In this document: in pieces, positions 9,169 through 19,482 of the stretch
How the letters are laid out: the number at the start of each line of letters is the position of its first letter
Numbering within the stretch: the stretch's first letter is position 1
Source: Streptomyces albus subsp. albus
GTDB lineage: Bacteria > Actinomycetota > Actinomycetes > Streptomycetales > Streptomycetaceae
NCBI RefSeq assembly: GCF_000719865.1
Contig: NZ_JOID01000008.1
Coordinates: 496,001 to 560,000 of the forward strand
Direction: 5' to 3'
Length of the DNA: 64,000 nucleotides
Program-made: the position numbers and the translations under genes
The notes under the pieces: model-generated
Database searches by the model: none
Told to the model about the DNA's origin: nothing
The model's input: the letters and a program-made list of their open reading frames with translations, nothing else

Positions 9169-10665
9169 GTGCCCGAGGCCGGATGGTGGCGGTTCAGGTG
9201 GCCCGTCGGCGGGTGGTTGGCCCTTCCGCCGTGGCACCTGGCGGCGGGTTCCGCCGTACTCGGGCTCGTCATGGCGGCCGGAGCGGTGACCGCGGCCGGC
9301 CCATGGGACTCCGGACAGCGTACGGCCGAGCGGGCCCGCGCGGCCCACTGGAACGGCGAGGGTGGCGAGCGTCACGATGGCCGGTCACCTGGGACGTCGG
9401 CCACGGACGGGACCGCGCCCGCGGCCACCGCCGTCCTCGCCGCCCTCGGCGGCGCCGCCGGCTCGTCGGGAGCCGCCCCGCCGCCCACCGCGACGGGCCT
9501 GGAGGACGCCCTCACCCCGCTGCTGGACGACCCGGCGCTGGGCCCGCTGAGCAGCACCGCCGTGGCCGACGCCGCGACCGGCGAACTGCTCCACGGCAGC
9601 CGGGCGGAGACCGCGGCCGTGCCCGCCTCCACGATCAAGATCGCGACGGCGGTGGCCGCCCTCACCGCGCTCGGCCCCGACCACCGGCTGACCACCGAGG
9701 TCGTCACCGGCTCCGGCGAGGGCGAGATCGTGCTCGTCGGCGGCGGCGACCCGACCCTCACCGCCCGCGGCTCCCGGCAGCCCGGCAACCCCGCCGGCCT
9801 GCGCGACCTGGCCGACCGCACCGCGAGCGCCCTCAAGAAGGACGGCGTGAAGAAGGCCGCCCTGGCGTACGACACCTCGCGCTGGTCCGGCCCCACCCGG
9901 CACCCCATAGGGCCCAACGACAACATCGCCCCGGTCGTCCCGCTGAGCACCGACGCGGGCCGCCTCGACGACAGCCACCGCGGCCCCGCGCCCCGCTCCG
10001 CCGACCCCGCCGCCGACGCCGCCGAGACCTTCGCCGACCTGCTGCGCGACCGCGGCGTCAAGATCAAGGGGAAGCCGCGCCACGCCAAGGCCGGAAAGGA
10101 CACCGAGCGGGTCGCCGCCGTCCGCTCCATGCCCGTCTCCGCCCTCGTCGAACGAGCCCTGACCAACAGCGACAACGACATCGCCGAGGCCCTCGCCAGG
10201 GAGACGGCCGTCGCCGACGGCGAACCGGCGAGCTTCACCGGCGCCGGCAAGGCCGTACGGGCCCGCCTCGCCGGGCTCGGCCTGCCGCTGAAGGGCGCCC
10301 GGTTCGCCGACGGCAGCGGCCTCGACCGGGACGACAAGATCTCCGCGGCCCTCCTCGCCCAGCTGCTGGTCCGGGCCACCGACCCCGAGCGCCCCGAGCT
10401 CCGCCCGGTCCTCACCGGACTGCCCGTGGCCGGATTCAGCGGCACCCTCCGCAGCCGCTACGCGGACGCCTCGGCGGGCACCGGCATGGTCCGCGCCAAG
10501 ACCGGCACGCTCACGGGGGTGAACGCCCTGGCCGGAACGGTCGTCGATGCCGACGGCCGGCTGCTGGCCTTCGCGTTCCTCACCAACGGCAGCGGCGACG
10601 CCCACGGAGCCCAGGCGGCCCTTGACCGCATGGCCTCGGCCCTGGCCAACTGCGGCTGCCGCTGA
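9169..10665 (+). CDS. dac: D-alanyl-D-alanine carboxypeptidase/endopeptidase, PBP4 family (S13)
   Basis: The 498-residue protein trims peptidoglycan stem peptides outside the membrane. An N-terminal hydrophobic segment (about residues 20-50) acts as signal or anchor. Catalytic motifs are visible in order: SxxK as STIK, SxN as SDN in TNSDNDIAEALARE, and KTG in AKTGTLTGVNALAG. GGGDPTL and FADGSGLDRDD are typical S13 segments. The GTG at 9169 follows AAAGGGG at a slightly long spacing; the frame is open back to 9124. It heads a rightward block, with a metalloprotease gene after a gap of about 316 nt. Confidence 0.92.
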   Translation: MPEAGWWRFRWPVGGWLALPPWHLAAGSAVLGLVMAAGAVTAAGPWDSGQRTAERARAAHWNGEGGERHDGRSPGTSATDGTAPAATAVLAALGGAAGSSGAAPPPTATGLEDALTPLLDDPALGPLSSTAVADAATGELLHGSRAETAAVPASTIKIATAVAALTALGPDHRLTTEVVTGSGEGEIVLVGGGDPTLTARGSRQPGNPAGLRDLADRTASALKKDGVKKAALAYDTSRWSGPTRHPIGPNDNIAPVVPLSTDAGRLDDSHRGPAPRSADPAADAAETFADLLRDRGVKIKGKPRHAKAGKDTERVAAVRSMPVSALVERALTNSDNDIAEALARETAVADGEPASFTGAGKAVRARLAGLGLPLKGARFADGSGLDRDDKISAALLAQLLVRATDPERPELRPVLTGLPVAGFSGTLRSRYADASAGTGMVRAKTGTLTGVNALAGTVVDADGRLLAFAFLTNGSGDAHGAQAALDRMASALANCGCR

Positions 10666-10981
10666 CCGCCCGCGGGCACGAGCGGGCCCGCCTCCGCACC
10701 GGCCGCCGCGCGCACGACGGCGGCTGCTGCCCGCGGTGGACGCGGCGGGAGGGCCGCGCCGGAGCCGCAGGCGCCGCTCGGCTCCGCCGCCGGCGACCGT
10801 CCCGCCCCGGCCGTCGCCCCGCGGCGGCGCCCGGGCGACCGTCCGTCCGGCTCCCGCCGCGGAGGGGCGGCCGCCCAGCACGCCACCGCTCCGGAGCCGT
10901 GACCGGGGCGTCCGCCCCGCCCGGCCACGCCCCCGCCATGGACTTCTCCCGCTCTCTCCGCATGCCACGTACGGTGAAGTC
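10666..10981. other. gene-free spacer before the metalloprotease gene
   Basis: The 316 nt hold extremely GC-rich sequence. Frames crossing it lack coding character. The only signal is TACGGT at 10970-10975, 6 nt before the ATG at 10982, the geometry of a leaderless transcript. Confidence 0.5.
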
Positions 10982-12121
10982 ATGACGAGTTTCGGCGGTG
11001 CCCAGATGGTCGACTGGAATCTCGCGGTCGCGACCGCGACCCGGCTGGTACGGCCGGGCCCCGAGGTGAGCCGTGACGAGGCGCGCGCGGTGGTGTCCGA
11101 GCTGCGCCGGCACGCCGGGTCCTCCGAGGAACACGTGCGCGCCTTCACCCGGATGGCGGCCCCGCCCGCCGACGGCACGGCGCCCGGCCCCGGCGGCGGC
11201 ACCCCCGTCCTCGTCATCGACCGGCCGGGCTGGATCCGGGCCAATGTCGCCGGTTTCCGCGAGCTGCTGAAGCCCCTGCTGGAGAAGGTCGAGGGCCGCC
11301 GCGCCGCCCGTCCCGGCGGGGCCGTGCTCAGCGCCGTGGGCTCCAAGGTGACCGGCATGGAGCTGGGCGCCCTGCTCTCCTTCCTCGCCTCCCGCGTCCT
11401 CGGCCAGTACGAGACCTTCGCCCCGCCCGGCCGCGACCTGCCCGCCGGGGCGAACGGCGGCCGGCTGCTGCTGGTGGCCCCGAACATCGTCCACGTCGAA
11501 CGCGAACTCGACGTCGAGCCGCACGACTTCCGGCTCTGGGTCTGCCTGCACGAGGAAACCCACCGCACCCAGTTCTCGGCCGTCCCCTGGCTCAGCGACC
11601 ACATCGAGGGCGAGATCCAGACCTTCCTCGCCGAGACCGACATCGACCCCGGCACCCTCCTGGAACGCGTCCGCGAGGCCGCCCAGTCCCTCGCCGGCGG
11701 CCGGCAGGAGGGCGAGGGCGACGGCGGCCGCAGCTTCGTCGAACTGGTGCAGACCCCCGCCCAGCGGGAGGTCCTGAACCGCATCACGGCCGTGATGTCC
11801 CTGCTGGAGGGCCACGCCGACTACGTCATGGACGGAGTGGGCCCGGACGTCGTCCCGTCCGTGGCCGAGATCCGCGAGAAGTTCCAGCAGCGCCGGGCGA
11901 GCGGCGCGGGCCGGCTCGACCAGGCCCTGCGCAAGCTCCTCGGCCTCGACGCCAAGCTCCGCCAGTACCGCGACGGCGAGCGCTTCGTCCGGGCCGTGGT
12001 GAACGAGGTCGGCATGGACGGCTTCAACCGGGTGTGGACCTCGCCCAACACGCTGCCGACCAAGGCGGAGATCGCCGCACCGGCCGAGTGGGTGGCCCGG
12101 GTGCACCGCAAGGAAAGCTGA
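10982..12121 (+). CDS. zinc-dependent metalloprotease (DUF2342 family)
   Basis: The 379-residue protein matches an actinobacterial family once labelled F420-biosynthesis-associated and now placed among zincin-like peptidases. The zinc-binding HExxH is seen as HEETH in the segment [11 protein letters not shown], and a downstream [12 protein letters not shown] probably supplies another ligand. An N-terminal helical part contains [15 protein letters not shown]. No signal peptide is visible, so it is probably cytoplasmic. No ribosome-binding site precedes the ATG, and a -10-like TACGGT is 6 nt away, so the mRNA is probably leaderless. The substrate is unknown. It lies between dac and tilS, as in other streptomycetes. 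Confidence 0.88.
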   Translation: MTSFGGAQMVDWNLAVATATRLVRPGPEVSRDEARAVVSELRRHAGSSEEHVRAFTRMAAPPADGTAPGPGGGTPVLVIDRPGWIRANVAGFRELLKPLLEKVEGRRAARPGGAVLSAVGSKVTGMELGALLSFLASRVLGQYETFAPPGRDLPAGANGGRLLLVAPNIVHVERELDVEPHDFRLWVCLHEETHRTQFSAVPWLSDHIEGEIQTFLAETDIDPGTLLERVREAAQSLAGGRQEGEGDGGRSFVELVQTPAQREVLNRITAVMSLLEGHADYVMDGVGPDVVPSVAEIREKFQQRRASGAGRLDQALRKLLGLDAKLRQYRDGERFVRAVVNEVGMDGFNRVWTSPNTLPTKAEIAAPAEWVARVHRKES

Positions 12122-12420
12122 CCCACCGCGGCCATCGGCTCACCGGCCCGCCGCGGCCCCGCCGGCGAGCCGGTGCCGCGCGCCACGGACGGGGGCCGCG
12201 GGACCGGGGCCGCGGGGCCGGGGCCGAATGGAAGTCCTGCAGATCACCCGTCCGAGGGACCGTGGGGCCGGGGAAGGCGTGCGATGCTCGGGTAATGGCT
12301 CGCCTCTGTCACCATCGACGCACACAGTGTGACGGAAGGCCGAGTGCCGAAGGGCGGTTTCCCGCCCCCGGCCCGCACGGCCCCCGAGACTTCTCCCCCC
12401 TGACAGGAAGGGAACCGGAC

Positions 12421-13581
12421 ATGGGTCCCCATCCAGCGGTCGCGGCGATACGCCTGGCGGTCCGCCGCACGCTCCACGACCTCCTCGCCGAGCTCGCCGC
12501 CGCCGGCGCGCTCCCCTACTCCTCCTCCGCCGTCTCCCCTTCCGCCGTCTCCGCCTCTTCCGCATCGCCTGCCGTCCCGCCCGCCGGACGTCCCGAGCCG
12601 TCCGGCCGCCCGGCTCCCGTCGTCCCCGACGCCCCACTGGTGCTCGCTGCCTGCAGCGGGGGCGCCGACTCCGTCGCGCTCGCCTCCGCGCTGGCCTTCG
12701 AGGCCCCCAAGCTGGGCATCCGCGCCGGCGGCGTCACCGTCGACCACCGCCTCCAGCCCGGCTCCGGGAAGCGCGCCGATGAGGTGGCCGCGCGCCTGCG
12801 CGAGCTCGGGCTCGACCCCGTCGAGACGGTCGCGGTCGACGTCGGCCGGTCCGGCGGGCCCGAGGCCGCCGCCCGCGACGCCCGCTACGCCGCCCTCGAC
12901 GCCGTGGCGGACCGGTACGGCGCCCGCGCCGTCCTGCTCGGCCACACCCGCGACGACCAGGCGGAGACCGTCCTCCTCGGGCTCGCCCGCGGCTCCGGCA
13001 TCCGCTCGCTCTCCGGCATGGCCGCCGTCTCCGGCAGGGACGGCCGCTACCGGCGCCCGTTCCTCCGGCTCGACCGGCAGACGGCGCGCACGGCCTGCCT
13101 CGCCCAGTCGCTGCCCGTCTGGGACGACCCGCACAACAGCGACCCCTCCTACACCCGCTCCCGGCTGCGTCACGAAGGGCTGCCCGCCCTGGAGAAGTCC
13201 CTGGGCAAGGGAGTGATCGAGGCCCTCGCCCGGACCGCCCAGCTCTCCCGTGACGACGCCGATGCCCTCGACGTCTGGGCGGACGACGCCGAACGCTCCG
13301 TCCGGTCCGGCCCGGCCGGCCCCGGGACCGGGGTCGGCCTGGACGCCGCCAAGCTCGCCGCGCTGCCGCCCGCCATCCGCCGCCGGGTGCTGCGCCGTGC
13401 GGCCATCGCGGCCGGTTCGCCCGGGGGTTCGCTCTTCGCCCGGCACATCGAGGAGATGGACCGGCTGGTCACCGACTGGCACGGCCAGGGCGCCCTCAAC
13501 CTCCCCGGGCGCGTGGAGGTCCGCCGTCGGTGTGGCAATCTGGTCATCGGGCGGCGGGACGAGACCGCCGCCGAGCACTGA
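12421..13581 (+). CDS. tilS: tRNA(Ile)-lysidine synthase
   Basis: TilS uses ATP and lysine to convert C34 of tRNA-Ile(CAU) to lysidine, changing codon reading from AUG to AUA. The 386-residue protein has the PP-loop SGGADS in [17 protein letters not shown], then [13 protein letters not shown], and [36 protein letters not shown] matches the family. An unusual Ser/Pro/Ala-rich stretch of about 40 residues (around 32-70) sits before the PP-loop. The ATG at 12421 is preceded by GGAAGGGAACCGGAC. A 299-nt gap to the upstream gene holds nothing recognisable. hpt follows 73 nt later, a widespread tilS-hpt-ftsH order. Confidence 0.93.
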   Translation: MGPHPAVAAIRLAVRRTLHDLLAELAAAGALPYSSSAVSPSAVSASSASPAVPPAGRPEPSGRPAPVVPDAPLVLAACSGGADSVALASALAFEAPKLGIRAGGVTVDHRLQPGSGKRADEVAARLRELGLDPVETVAVDVGRSGGPEAAARDARYAALDAVADRYGARAVLLGHTRDDQAETVLLGLARGSGIRSLSGMAAVSGRDGRYRRPFLRLDRQTARTACLAQSLPVWDDPHNSDPSYTRSRLRHEGLPALEKSLGKGVIEALARTAQLSRDDADALDVWADDAERSVRSGPAGPGTGVGLDAAKLAALPPAIRRRVLRRAAIAAGSPGGSLFARHIEEMDRLVTDWHGQGALNLPGRVEVRRRCGNLVIGRRDETAAEH

Positions 13582-13654
13582 GCCGCCTCCCGACGCGTCC
13601 CTCCGGCCATCGCCGGGAACGAGCGCTGCCGGGACCGGGCCGTAACGACCGAGA

Positions 13655-14218
13655 GTGACGCGGGTGGACGACAAGGACATGGGTGCCGACCTTCAGTCGG
13701 TACTCATCACCAAGGAAGAGATCGACACCAAGCTGGCCGAGCTGGCCGCGGAGATCGACGCCGAGTACGCGGGCCGGGATCTGCTGATCGTCGGTGTGCT
13801 CAAGGGGGCGGTCATGGTGATGGCCGACCTGGCCCGCGCCCTGTCGACCCCCGTGACCATGGACTGGATGGCGGTGTCCTCGTACGGCGCGGGCACCAAG
13901 TCCTCCGGCGTGGTCCGGATCCTCAAGGATCTGGACACCGACATCGCCGGCCGGGACGTCCTCATCGTCGAGGACATCATCGACTCCGGGCTCACCCTCT
14001 CCTGGCTGCTGTCCAACCTCAGCTCGCGCGGACCGGCCTCGCTGAACGTCTGCACGCTGCTGCGCAAGCCCGAGGCCGCCAAGGTCGACATCGACGTCAA
14101 ATACGTCGGCTTCGACATCCCCAACGAGTTCGTCGTCGGCTACGGCCTCGACTACGCCGAGAAGTACCGCAACCTCCCCTTCGTCGGGACACTCGCGCCG
14201 CACGTCTACGGCGGCTGA
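13655..14218 (+). CDS. hpt: hypoxanthine phosphoribosyltransferase
   Basis: This enzyme salvages hypoxanthine (and guanine) to IMP/GMP using PRPP. The 187-residue protein contains the PRPP-binding motif [13 protein letters not shown], an N-terminal [17 protein letters not shown], a flexible loop with [11 protein letters not shown], and a C-terminal [18 protein letters not shown]. Length and motifs match the bacterial family. The GTG at 13655 is a reasonable start; an ATG at 13679 is possible. A perfect hairpin follows the stop codon. Confidence 0.95.
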   Translation: MTRVDDKDMGADLQSVLITKEEIDTKLAELAAEIDAEYAGRDLLIVGVLKGAVMVMADLARALSTPVTMDWMAVSSYGAGTKSSGVVRILKDLDTDIAGRDVLIVEDIIDSGLTLSWLLSNLSSRGPASLNVCTLLRKPEAAKVDIDVKYVGFDIPNEFVVGYGLDYAEKYRNLPFVGTLAPHVYGG

Positions 14219-14228
14219 GCGGCCGGAA

Positions 14229-14252
14229 GCGCCCGGCGGGAACGCCGGGCGC
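14229..14252 (+). terminator. terminator-like hairpin between hpt and ftsH
   Basis: A perfect 10-bp inverted repeat with a GGAA tetraloop starts 10 nt after the hpt stop. There is no T tract, so termination may be partial. Confidence 0.55.
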
Positions 14253-14413
14253 CGCCGCGGCGTTGGGATTTGTACGGACGGTGGTCATTCACCGCCCGGG
14301 CAGCGCCCGGGGCGGAAGCTGAGGTACCGTCCGAAGGCAAGTCTTCAACAGGTCGAGTAATTCACCGTACGCACGGCCGGCTCACCGAGAAGCCGGCGTG
14401 CCTCACTGTGGCA

Positions 14414-14446
14414 GGAGGGACGGGGCGCCCGCGCCCCGTATGGATG
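14414..14446 (+). promoter_or_regulatory. ftsH translation start with hairpin between ribosome-binding site and ATG
   Basis: GGAGGG at 14414-14419 lies about 24 nt before the in-frame ATG at 14444, normally too far. A 6-bp stem (14422-14427 with 14432-14437, 4-nt loop) lies between them. If folded, the effective spacing becomes about 8 nt. An out-of-frame ATG at 14440 sits even nearer. Confidence 0.45.
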
Positions 14447-16468
14447 GACGTGAAGCGCTACTTCCGTGGGCCGGTCATGTGGATCGTGCTGGCCGTCCTC
14501 GCCGTGGTCGTGTTGATGCAGGTCGTCGGTTCGTCCGGCGGCTACAAGACGGTGGACACCGGCCAGGTCGTCAACGCGATCGCCGACAACAAGGTCAAGT
14601 CCGCCGAGCTCACCACCGGCGACGAAAGCAAAATCAAGATCGAGCTCAAGGACGACGTCGAGATCGCGGGCAGCGACAAGCTGCAGGCGAGCTACATCGG
14701 CGATCAGGGCACCGAGCTCGCCAAGGACCTCCAGGCGAGGGTCAACGACGGGGACAAGAGCACGCTGCCCGACGGGTACACCGTCTCCCCGCAGTCGCAG
14801 AACGCCTTCGTCGGCGTCCTGCTCTCGCTCCTGCCCTTCGTCCTCATCGTGCTGGTCTTCCTGTTCCTGATGAACCAGATGCAGGGCGGCGGCTCCCGGG
14901 TCATGAACTTCGGGAAGTCCAAGGCCAAGCTGATCACCAAGGACACCCCGAAGACCACCTTCGCCGATGTGGCGGGTGCCGACGAGGCGGTCGAGGAGCT
15001 CCACGAGATCAAGGAGTTCCTCCAGGAGCCGGCGAAGTTCCAGGCCGTCGGCGCCAAGATCCCCAAGGGCGTGCTGCTCTACGGCCCGCCCGGCACCGGC
15101 AAGACGCTGCTCGCGCGCGCCGTCGCCGGCGAGGCGGGCGTCCCGTTCTACTCGATCTCCGGCTCCGACTTCGTCGAGATGTTCGTCGGTGTCGGCGCCT
15201 CCCGGGTCCGCGACCTCTTCGAGCAGGCCAAGCAGAACGCCCCCGCGATCGTCTTCGTCGACGAGATCGACGCCGTCGGCCGGCACCGCGGTGCCGGCAT
15301 GGGCGGCGGCCACGACGAGCGCGAGCAGACGCTGAACCAGCTGCTCGTCGAGATGGACGGCTTCGACGTGAAGGGCGGCGTCATCCTGATCGCCGCCACC
15401 AACCGGCCGGACATCCTCGACCCGGCGCTGCTCCGCCCGGGCCGCTTCGACCGGCAGATCGCCGTCGACCGGCCCGACATGCAGGGCCGGCTGGAGATCC
15501 TCAAGGTGCACCAGAAGGGCAAGCCGGTCGCGCCCGACGTGGACCTGCAGGCCGTCGCCCGGCGCACCCCCGGCTTCACCGGTGCCGACCTCAGCAACGT
15601 CCTCAACGAGGCCGCCCTGCTGACCGCCCGCAGCGACGCCAAGCTGATCAACAACCACTTCCTGGACGAGGCGATCGACCGTGTCGTGGCCGGACCGCAG
15701 AAGCGGACCCGGATCATGAGCGACAAGGAGAAGAAGATCACCGCGTACCACGAGGGCGGACACGCCCTGGTCGCGGCGGCCTCCCCGAACAGCGATCCGG
15801 TACACAAGATCACGATCCTGTCGAGAGGCCGGGCCCTCGGCTACACCATGGTGCTGCCGGAGGAGGACAAGTACTCCACCACGCGCAACGAGATGCTGGA
15901 CCAGCTCGCGTACATGCTGGGCGGCCGCGCGGCGGAGGAGCTGGTCTTCCACGACCCCACCACCGGCGCCGCGAACGACATCGAGAAGGCCACCGCCACG
16001 GCCCGCGCGATGGTCACCCAGTACGGCATGACCGAGCGGCTCGGCGCGATCAAGTTCGGCAGCGACAACTCCGAGCCCTTCGTCGGCCGCGAGATGGGCC
16101 ACCAGCGCGACTACTCCGAGGAGGTCGCCGCGCTGGTCGACGAGGAGGTCAAGAAGCTCATCGAGACGGCGCACAACGAGGCCTGGGAGATCCTGGTCGA
16201 GAACCGCGACGTCCTGGACAACCTCGTGCTGCGGCTGCTGGAGAAGGAGACCCTGAACAAGGAGGAGATTGCCGAGATCTTCGCCCCGGTGGTCAAGCGC
16301 CCGGCCCGCCCCGCGTGGACCGGCTCCTCCCGCCGTACGCCCTCCACCCGGCCGCCGGTGCTCTCCCCGAAGGAACTCACCATGGCCAACGGCTCCCAGT
16401 CGGCCGGCGCCTCCAAGATCTCCACGGAGAAGGCCGAGCTCCCCGAGGAGACCCGTCCGGAGAGCTGA
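14444..16468 (+). CDS. ftsH: ATP-dependent zinc metalloprotease FtsH
   Basis: FtsH is the membrane-anchored AAA+ protease that degrades damaged membrane and short-lived regulatory proteins. The 674-residue protein has a first membrane segment at about residues 10-28, an extracytoplasmic domain, a second segment at about 125-145 ([18 protein letters not shown]), an AAA module with Walker A GPPGTGKT, Walker B IVFVDEID and [19 protein letters not shown], and a peptidase domain with zinc-binding HEGGH. The C-terminal ~60 residues are a variable, Ser/Pro-rich tail. The start at ATG 14444 is set by the conserved [13 protein letters not shown]. folE lies 110 nt downstream past a hairpin and a palindrome. 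Confidence 0.96.
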   Translation: MDVKRYFRGPVMWIVLAVLAVVVLMQVVGSSGGYKTVDTGQVVNAIADNKVKSAELTTGDESKIKIELKDDVEIAGSDKLQASYIGDQGTELAKDLQARVNDGDKSTLPDGYTVSPQSQNAFVGVLLSLLPFVLIVLVFLFLMNQMQGGGSRVMNFGKSKAKLITKDTPKTTFADVAGADEAVEELHEIKEFLQEPAKFQAVGAKIPKGVLLYGPPGTGKTLLARAVAGEAGVPFYSISGSDFVEMFVGVGASRVRDLFEQAKQNAPAIVFVDEIDAVGRHRGAGMGGGHDEREQTLNQLLVEMDGFDVKGGVILIAATNRPDILDPALLRPGRFDRQIAVDRPDMQGRLEILKVHQKGKPVAPDVDLQAVARRTPGFTGADLSNVLNEAALLTARSDAKLINNHFLDEAIDRVVAGPQKRTRIMSDKEKKITAYHEGGHALVAAASPNSDPVHKITILSRGRALGYTMVLPEEDKYSTTRNEMLDQLAYMLGGRAAEELVFHDPTTGAANDIEKATATARAMVTQYGMTERLGAIKFGSDNSEPFVGREMGHQRDYSEEVAALVDEEVKKLIETAHNEAWEILVENRDVLDNLVLRLLEKETLNKEEIAEIFAPVVKRPARPAWTGSSRRTPSTRPPVLSPKELTMANGSQSAGASKISTEKAELPEETRPES

Positions 16469-16488
16469 GTCTCCCCCTGCGGAATGAG

Positions 16489-16528
16489 TGCCGCGCCCTC
16501 CCGGGTTCTACCCTGGGAAGGCGCGGCA
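16489..16528 (+). terminator. hairpin between ftsH and folE
   Basis: A near-perfect stem of about 17 bp with a 5-nt loop begins 20 nt after the ftsH stop and is followed by TTCGTCG. It may terminate ftsH or attenuate folE. Confidence 0.55.
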
Positions 16529-16533
16529 TTCGT

Positions 16534-16551
16534 CGTACGAGCGTTCGTACG
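16534..16551. promoter_or_regulatory. palindrome upstream of folE
   Basis: A 7-bp inverted repeat CGTACGA / TCGTACG around a 4-nt centre lies 28 nt before the folE ATG, a possible operator. The regulator is unknown. Confidence 0.35.
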
Positions 16552-16578
16552 GCGCGGATCAGGAACGAGGCACCCCAC

Positions 16579-17184
16579 ATGACCGACCCGGTGACGCTGA
16601 ACAGCGGGCGCGCCGTCGGCGAGTTCGACGAGAAGCGGGCCGAGAACGCCGTCCGCGAGCTGCTCATCGCGGTCGGCGAGGACCCGGACCGCGAGGGGCT
16701 GCTGGAGACCCCGGCCCGGGTCGCCCGCGCGTACCGGGAGATCCTGGGCGGACTGCGGCAGGACCCGGAGGACGTCCTCACCACGACGTTCGACCTCGGT
16801 CACGACGAGATGGTGCTGGTCAAGGACATCGAGATCGTCAGCCTCTGCGAGCACCACCTGCTGCCGTTCCACGGCGTCGCCCACGTCGGCTACATCCCGG
16901 CCGAGACCGGCAAGATCACCGGCCTGTCCAAGCTGGCCCGCCTGGTGGACGTGTTCGCCCGCCGGCCGCAGGTGCAGGAGCGGCTGACCACGCAGGTCGC
17001 CGATTCGCTCATGCGCATTCTGGAGGCCCGGGGGGCCATCGTGGTCATCGAGGCGGAGCACATGTGCATGTCGGTCCGCGGCATACGCAAGCCCGGGGCG
17101 AAGACCACCACCTCGGCCGTCCGCGGCCAGCTCCGCGACGCCACCACCCGCGCCGAGGCGATGAGCCTGATCCTGGCGCGCTGA
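16579..17184 (+). CDS. folE: GTP cyclohydrolase I
   Basis: FolE converts GTP to 7,8-dihydroneopterin triphosphate, the first step of folate synthesis. The 201-residue protein shows the family hallmarks: [13 protein letters not shown], zinc-ligand [39 protein letters not shown], and [14 protein letters not shown] with the second zinc-binding cysteine. The ATG at 16579 is preceded by AGGAACGAGG. It opens a folate run completed by folP, folB and folK within 3.5 kb. Confidence 0.96.
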   Translation: MTDPVTLNSGRAVGEFDEKRAENAVRELLIAVGEDPDREGLLETPARVARAYREILGGLRQDPEDVLTTTFDLGHDEMVLVKDIEIVSLCEHHLLPFHGVAHVGYIPAETGKITGLSKLARLVDVFARRPQVQERLTTQVADSLMRILEARGAIVVIEAEHMCMSVRGIRKPGAKTTTSAVRGQLRDATTRAEAMSLILAR

Positions 17185-17302
17185 GAGCGTGCCGGGTCCC
17201 CTGGCGCGCGCCGGGGCACCCCCGTGCGCGCCGGCGTCCGGATTCCGCCGGGAGCGCGCCCCGGCGCCGGTGCCCCCGGCGGGGCGCGGGCGCTCCGGGG
17301 CC

Positions 17303-17317
17303 TAAGGTGGGGGCATG
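17303..17317 (+). promoter_or_regulatory. leaderless-type promoter of folP
   Basis: TAAGGT at 17303-17308 is 6 nt from the ATG at 17315, so transcription would start at or next to the start codon. No ribosome-binding site is present. Confidence 0.5.
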
Positions 17318-18169
17318 AGCAGTGTGCGCGGCGTGGTGACCGGTCTGCCGGAGTGGGACCGCTGCGCGGTGATGGGCGTGGTGAACGTCACGCCCGACTC
17401 CTTCTCCGACGGCGGCCGGTGGTTCGACACCGGAGACGCGGTCAAGCGCGGTCTGGAGCTGGTCGCCGAGGGCGCCGACCTGGTCGACGTGGGCGGCGAG
17501 TCGACGCGCCCGGGGGCCTCCCGGGTGGACGAGGCGGAGGAGCTGCGCCGGGTCCTTCCCGTGGTGCGCGGACTGGCCGCCGAGGGCGTGACCGTCAGCG
17601 TGGACACCATGCGGGCCGCGGTCGCCGAGCAGGCGGTGGCCGCCGGGGCCGCGCTGGTCAACGATGTGAGCGGCGGTCTCGCCGATCCGGCGATGGTGCC
17701 GGTGGTGGCCGCGGCCGGGGTGCCGTTCGTGGTGATGCACTGGCGCGGTTTCAGCCAGGACATGAACGCCCGCGCGGTCTACTCCGACGTGGTCCGCGAG
17801 GTCGTCGGCGAGCTGCGGGAGCGGATGGACGCCGTGGTCGCCGGGGGCGTCGCGCCGGAGCGGATCGTGATCGACCCGGGGCTGGGCTTCGCCAAGCGGG
17901 CGGAGCACGATCTGGCCCTGCTCGCGGCCCTGCCCGAGCTGCGGAGCCTGGGCCGGCCGCTGCTGGTGGCGGCCTCCCGTAAACGCTTCCTCGGCCATGT
18001 GCTGGCCGGCCCCGGCGGCAGCCCGCCGCCCGCCCGGGAGCGGGACGCGGCCACCGCCGCCGTCTCCGCGATCTCGGCGCGCGAGGGCGCCTGGGCGGTA
18101 CGGGTCCACGAGGTGCGGGCGACGGCCGACGCGGTGCGCGTGGCGCGCGCCGTCGAGGGGGCCGGGTGA
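17315..18169 (+). CDS. folP: dihydropteroate synthase
   Basis: FolP condenses dihydropterin pyrophosphate with p-aminobenzoate and is the sulfonamide target. The 284-residue protein carries VMGVVNVTPDSFSDGG, the segment VDVGGESTRPGAS, VTVSVDTMRAAVAEQA, LVNDVSGGLADP, RIVIDPGLGFAKRAEHD, and SRKRFLGHVL near the C-terminus, in the expected TIM-barrel order. Its stop overlaps the GTG of the next gene by 4 nt, so the two are probably translationally coupled. Confidence 0.95.
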   Translation: MSSVRGVVTGLPEWDRCAVMGVVNVTPDSFSDGGRWFDTGDAVKRGLELVAEGADLVDVGGESTRPGASRVDEAEELRRVLPVVRGLAAEGVTVSVDTMRAAVAEQAVAAGAALVNDVSGGLADPAMVPVVAAAGVPFVVMHWRGFSQDMNARAVYSDVVREVVGELRERMDAVVAGGVAPERIVIDPGLGFAKRAEHDLALLAALPELRSLGRPLLVAASRKRFLGHVLAGPGGSPPPARERDAATAAVSAISAREGAWAVRVHEVRATADAVRVARAVEGAG

Positions 18170-18660
18170 GCCGGCCCGCCCGCAGCACCGACTACGAGCA
18201 GGTCGAGCAGGCCAACACGGCGCTCTACGAGGCCATGGAGCAGGGCGACTTCGAGGCGCTCTCCGCCATGTGGCTCCCCGGTGACGTCAGCTGCGTGCAC
18301 CCGGGATGGCCGGTGCTGCGGGGCAGCGGCGAGGTGCTGCGGTCGTATGCGCTGATCATGGCGAACACCGAGTACATCCAGTTCTTCCTGACCGATGTCG
18401 AGGTGGAGATCGAGGGCGACACCGCGCTGGTGACCTGCACCGAGAACATCCTCAGCGGCGGGCCCGCCGAGGAGGAGGGCGAGCTGGGGCCGCTGGTCGG
18501 CCAGCTCGTCGTGGCCACCAACGTCTTCCGCCGCACGGGGGACGGCTGGCGGATCTGGGCGCACCACGGCTCGCCGGTGCTGGCGGACACCGCCGGTGAG
18601 GACGGCGAGCCGGACGAGGACGAGGAGCCCGGCGGCACGGGCGGCACCGGACTGCTCTGA
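18166..18660 (+). CDS. nuclear-transport-factor-2-like (SnoaL/DUF4440-type) protein
   Basis: The 164-residue protein has the NTF2-fold pattern: a helix EQANTALYEAMEQGDFEAL, then SAMWLPGDVSCVHPGWPVLR, a beta-rich core ending in VATNVFRRTGDGWRIWAHHGSP, and an acidic C-terminal tail. Such proteins are either small enzymes or ligand-binding subunits. Relatives coupled to folP are common in actinobacteria, but I know no established function. The GTG start overlaps the folP stop codon. No active site can be assigned. Confidence 0.8.
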   Translation: MSRPARSTDYEQVEQANTALYEAMEQGDFEALSAMWLPGDVSCVHPGWPVLRGSGEVLRSYALIMANTEYIQFFLTDVEVEIEGDTALVTCTENILSGGPAEEEGELGPLVGQLVVATNVFRRTGDGWRIWAHHGSPVLADTAGEDGEPDEDEEPGGTGGTGLL

Positions 18661-19122
18661 GGGCCGGTCCTCCTGTCGATCCCCGCGCCGGTCCCCCCTG
18701 CCGGTCCGCCCCTTCGCGCCGGATCGGGCCGCGGCGTGCGGTGCCGGCAGCGCGGTGAAACATGCGCGGTGCCGTGTGTCACGGCCCCGATGGGAAGGGC
18801 CGCACGACTGCCCAGGGGATCCGGGCGGGCCGTCCGAAAGGGTGTCCCAGCTCACCCGTTCGAGTCGCACGGCGGACGGGTAAGGGGTGAGAGCGTGGGT
18901 TCACGGACCCCGGCGGGTCCGGCGGCGCGCTGCCGCTCGCGGTCCGGCCGCACCGTGGCACACGCGGGCACGGCCGGGCACGGGTGCTGTCAGCGGCCGC
19001 AGGTAGGTTCGTTCCATCAGCGGCGCACCGGTCCCGGAGCGGGGCGGGCGTGCCGCGAGGACGCCTGCGGCACGCTCCGCCCGGCGTCCGTCCATCCGTA
19101 ACCGACAGCGGGAGTGGCAGTC
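18661..19122. other. gene-free spacer before folB
   Basis: About 460 nt without a supported gene. A TAGGTT -10-like hexamer at about 19003-19008 may serve folB. A GTTCGAGTC string near 18859 resembles a tRNA T-loop, but no tRNA folds around it. Confidence 0.5.
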
Positions 19123-19482
19123 GTGGACCGAGTCGCGCTGCGCGGCCTCAGGGCGCGCGGACACCACGGGGTCTTCCCCGAGGAGCGGGAGAAGGGCCAG
19201 GTCTTCGTCGTGGACCTCGTGCTGGGCCTGGACACCCGCCCCGCGGCGGCCGCCGACGACCTCACGCTGACGGTCCACTACGGCATCGTGGCCGAGGAGG
19301 TCGTCGCCGTGATCCAGGGGGAGCCGGTCGAGCTGATCGAGACGCTCGCCGAGCGGATCGCGGAGAGCTGCCTCCGGCACGATCCGGTGCGCGAGGTGGA
19401 GGTGGTCGTCCACAAGCCGGACGCGCCGATCACCGTGCCCTTCGACGACGTGACCATCACCATCACCCGGAGCCGCCCATGA
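19123..19482 (+). CDS. folB: dihydroneopterin aldolase
   Basis: FolB cleaves 7,8-dihydroneopterin to 6-hydroxymethyl-dihydropterin and glycolaldehyde. The 119-residue protein contains the N-terminal VALRGLRARGHHGVFPEERE, DDLTLTVHYGIVAEEVVAV and ELIETLAERIAESCL, matching the tunnel-fold family at full length. The GTG at 19123 has GGGAG 8 nt upstream, whereas the GTG at 19114 overlaps that site. Its stop overlaps the folK ATG by 4 nt. Confidence 0.94.
   Translation: MDRVALRGLRARGHHGVFPEEREKGQVFVVDLVLGLDTRPAAAADDLTLTVHYGIVAEEVVAVIQGEPVELIETLAERIAESCLRHDPVREVEVVVHKPDAPITVPFDDVTITITRSRP

Noticed and set aside
18840..18890. tRNA-like string GTTCGAGTC
   Set aside because: The flanks cannot form a T-stem, and no anticodon arm or acceptor stem is found around it.
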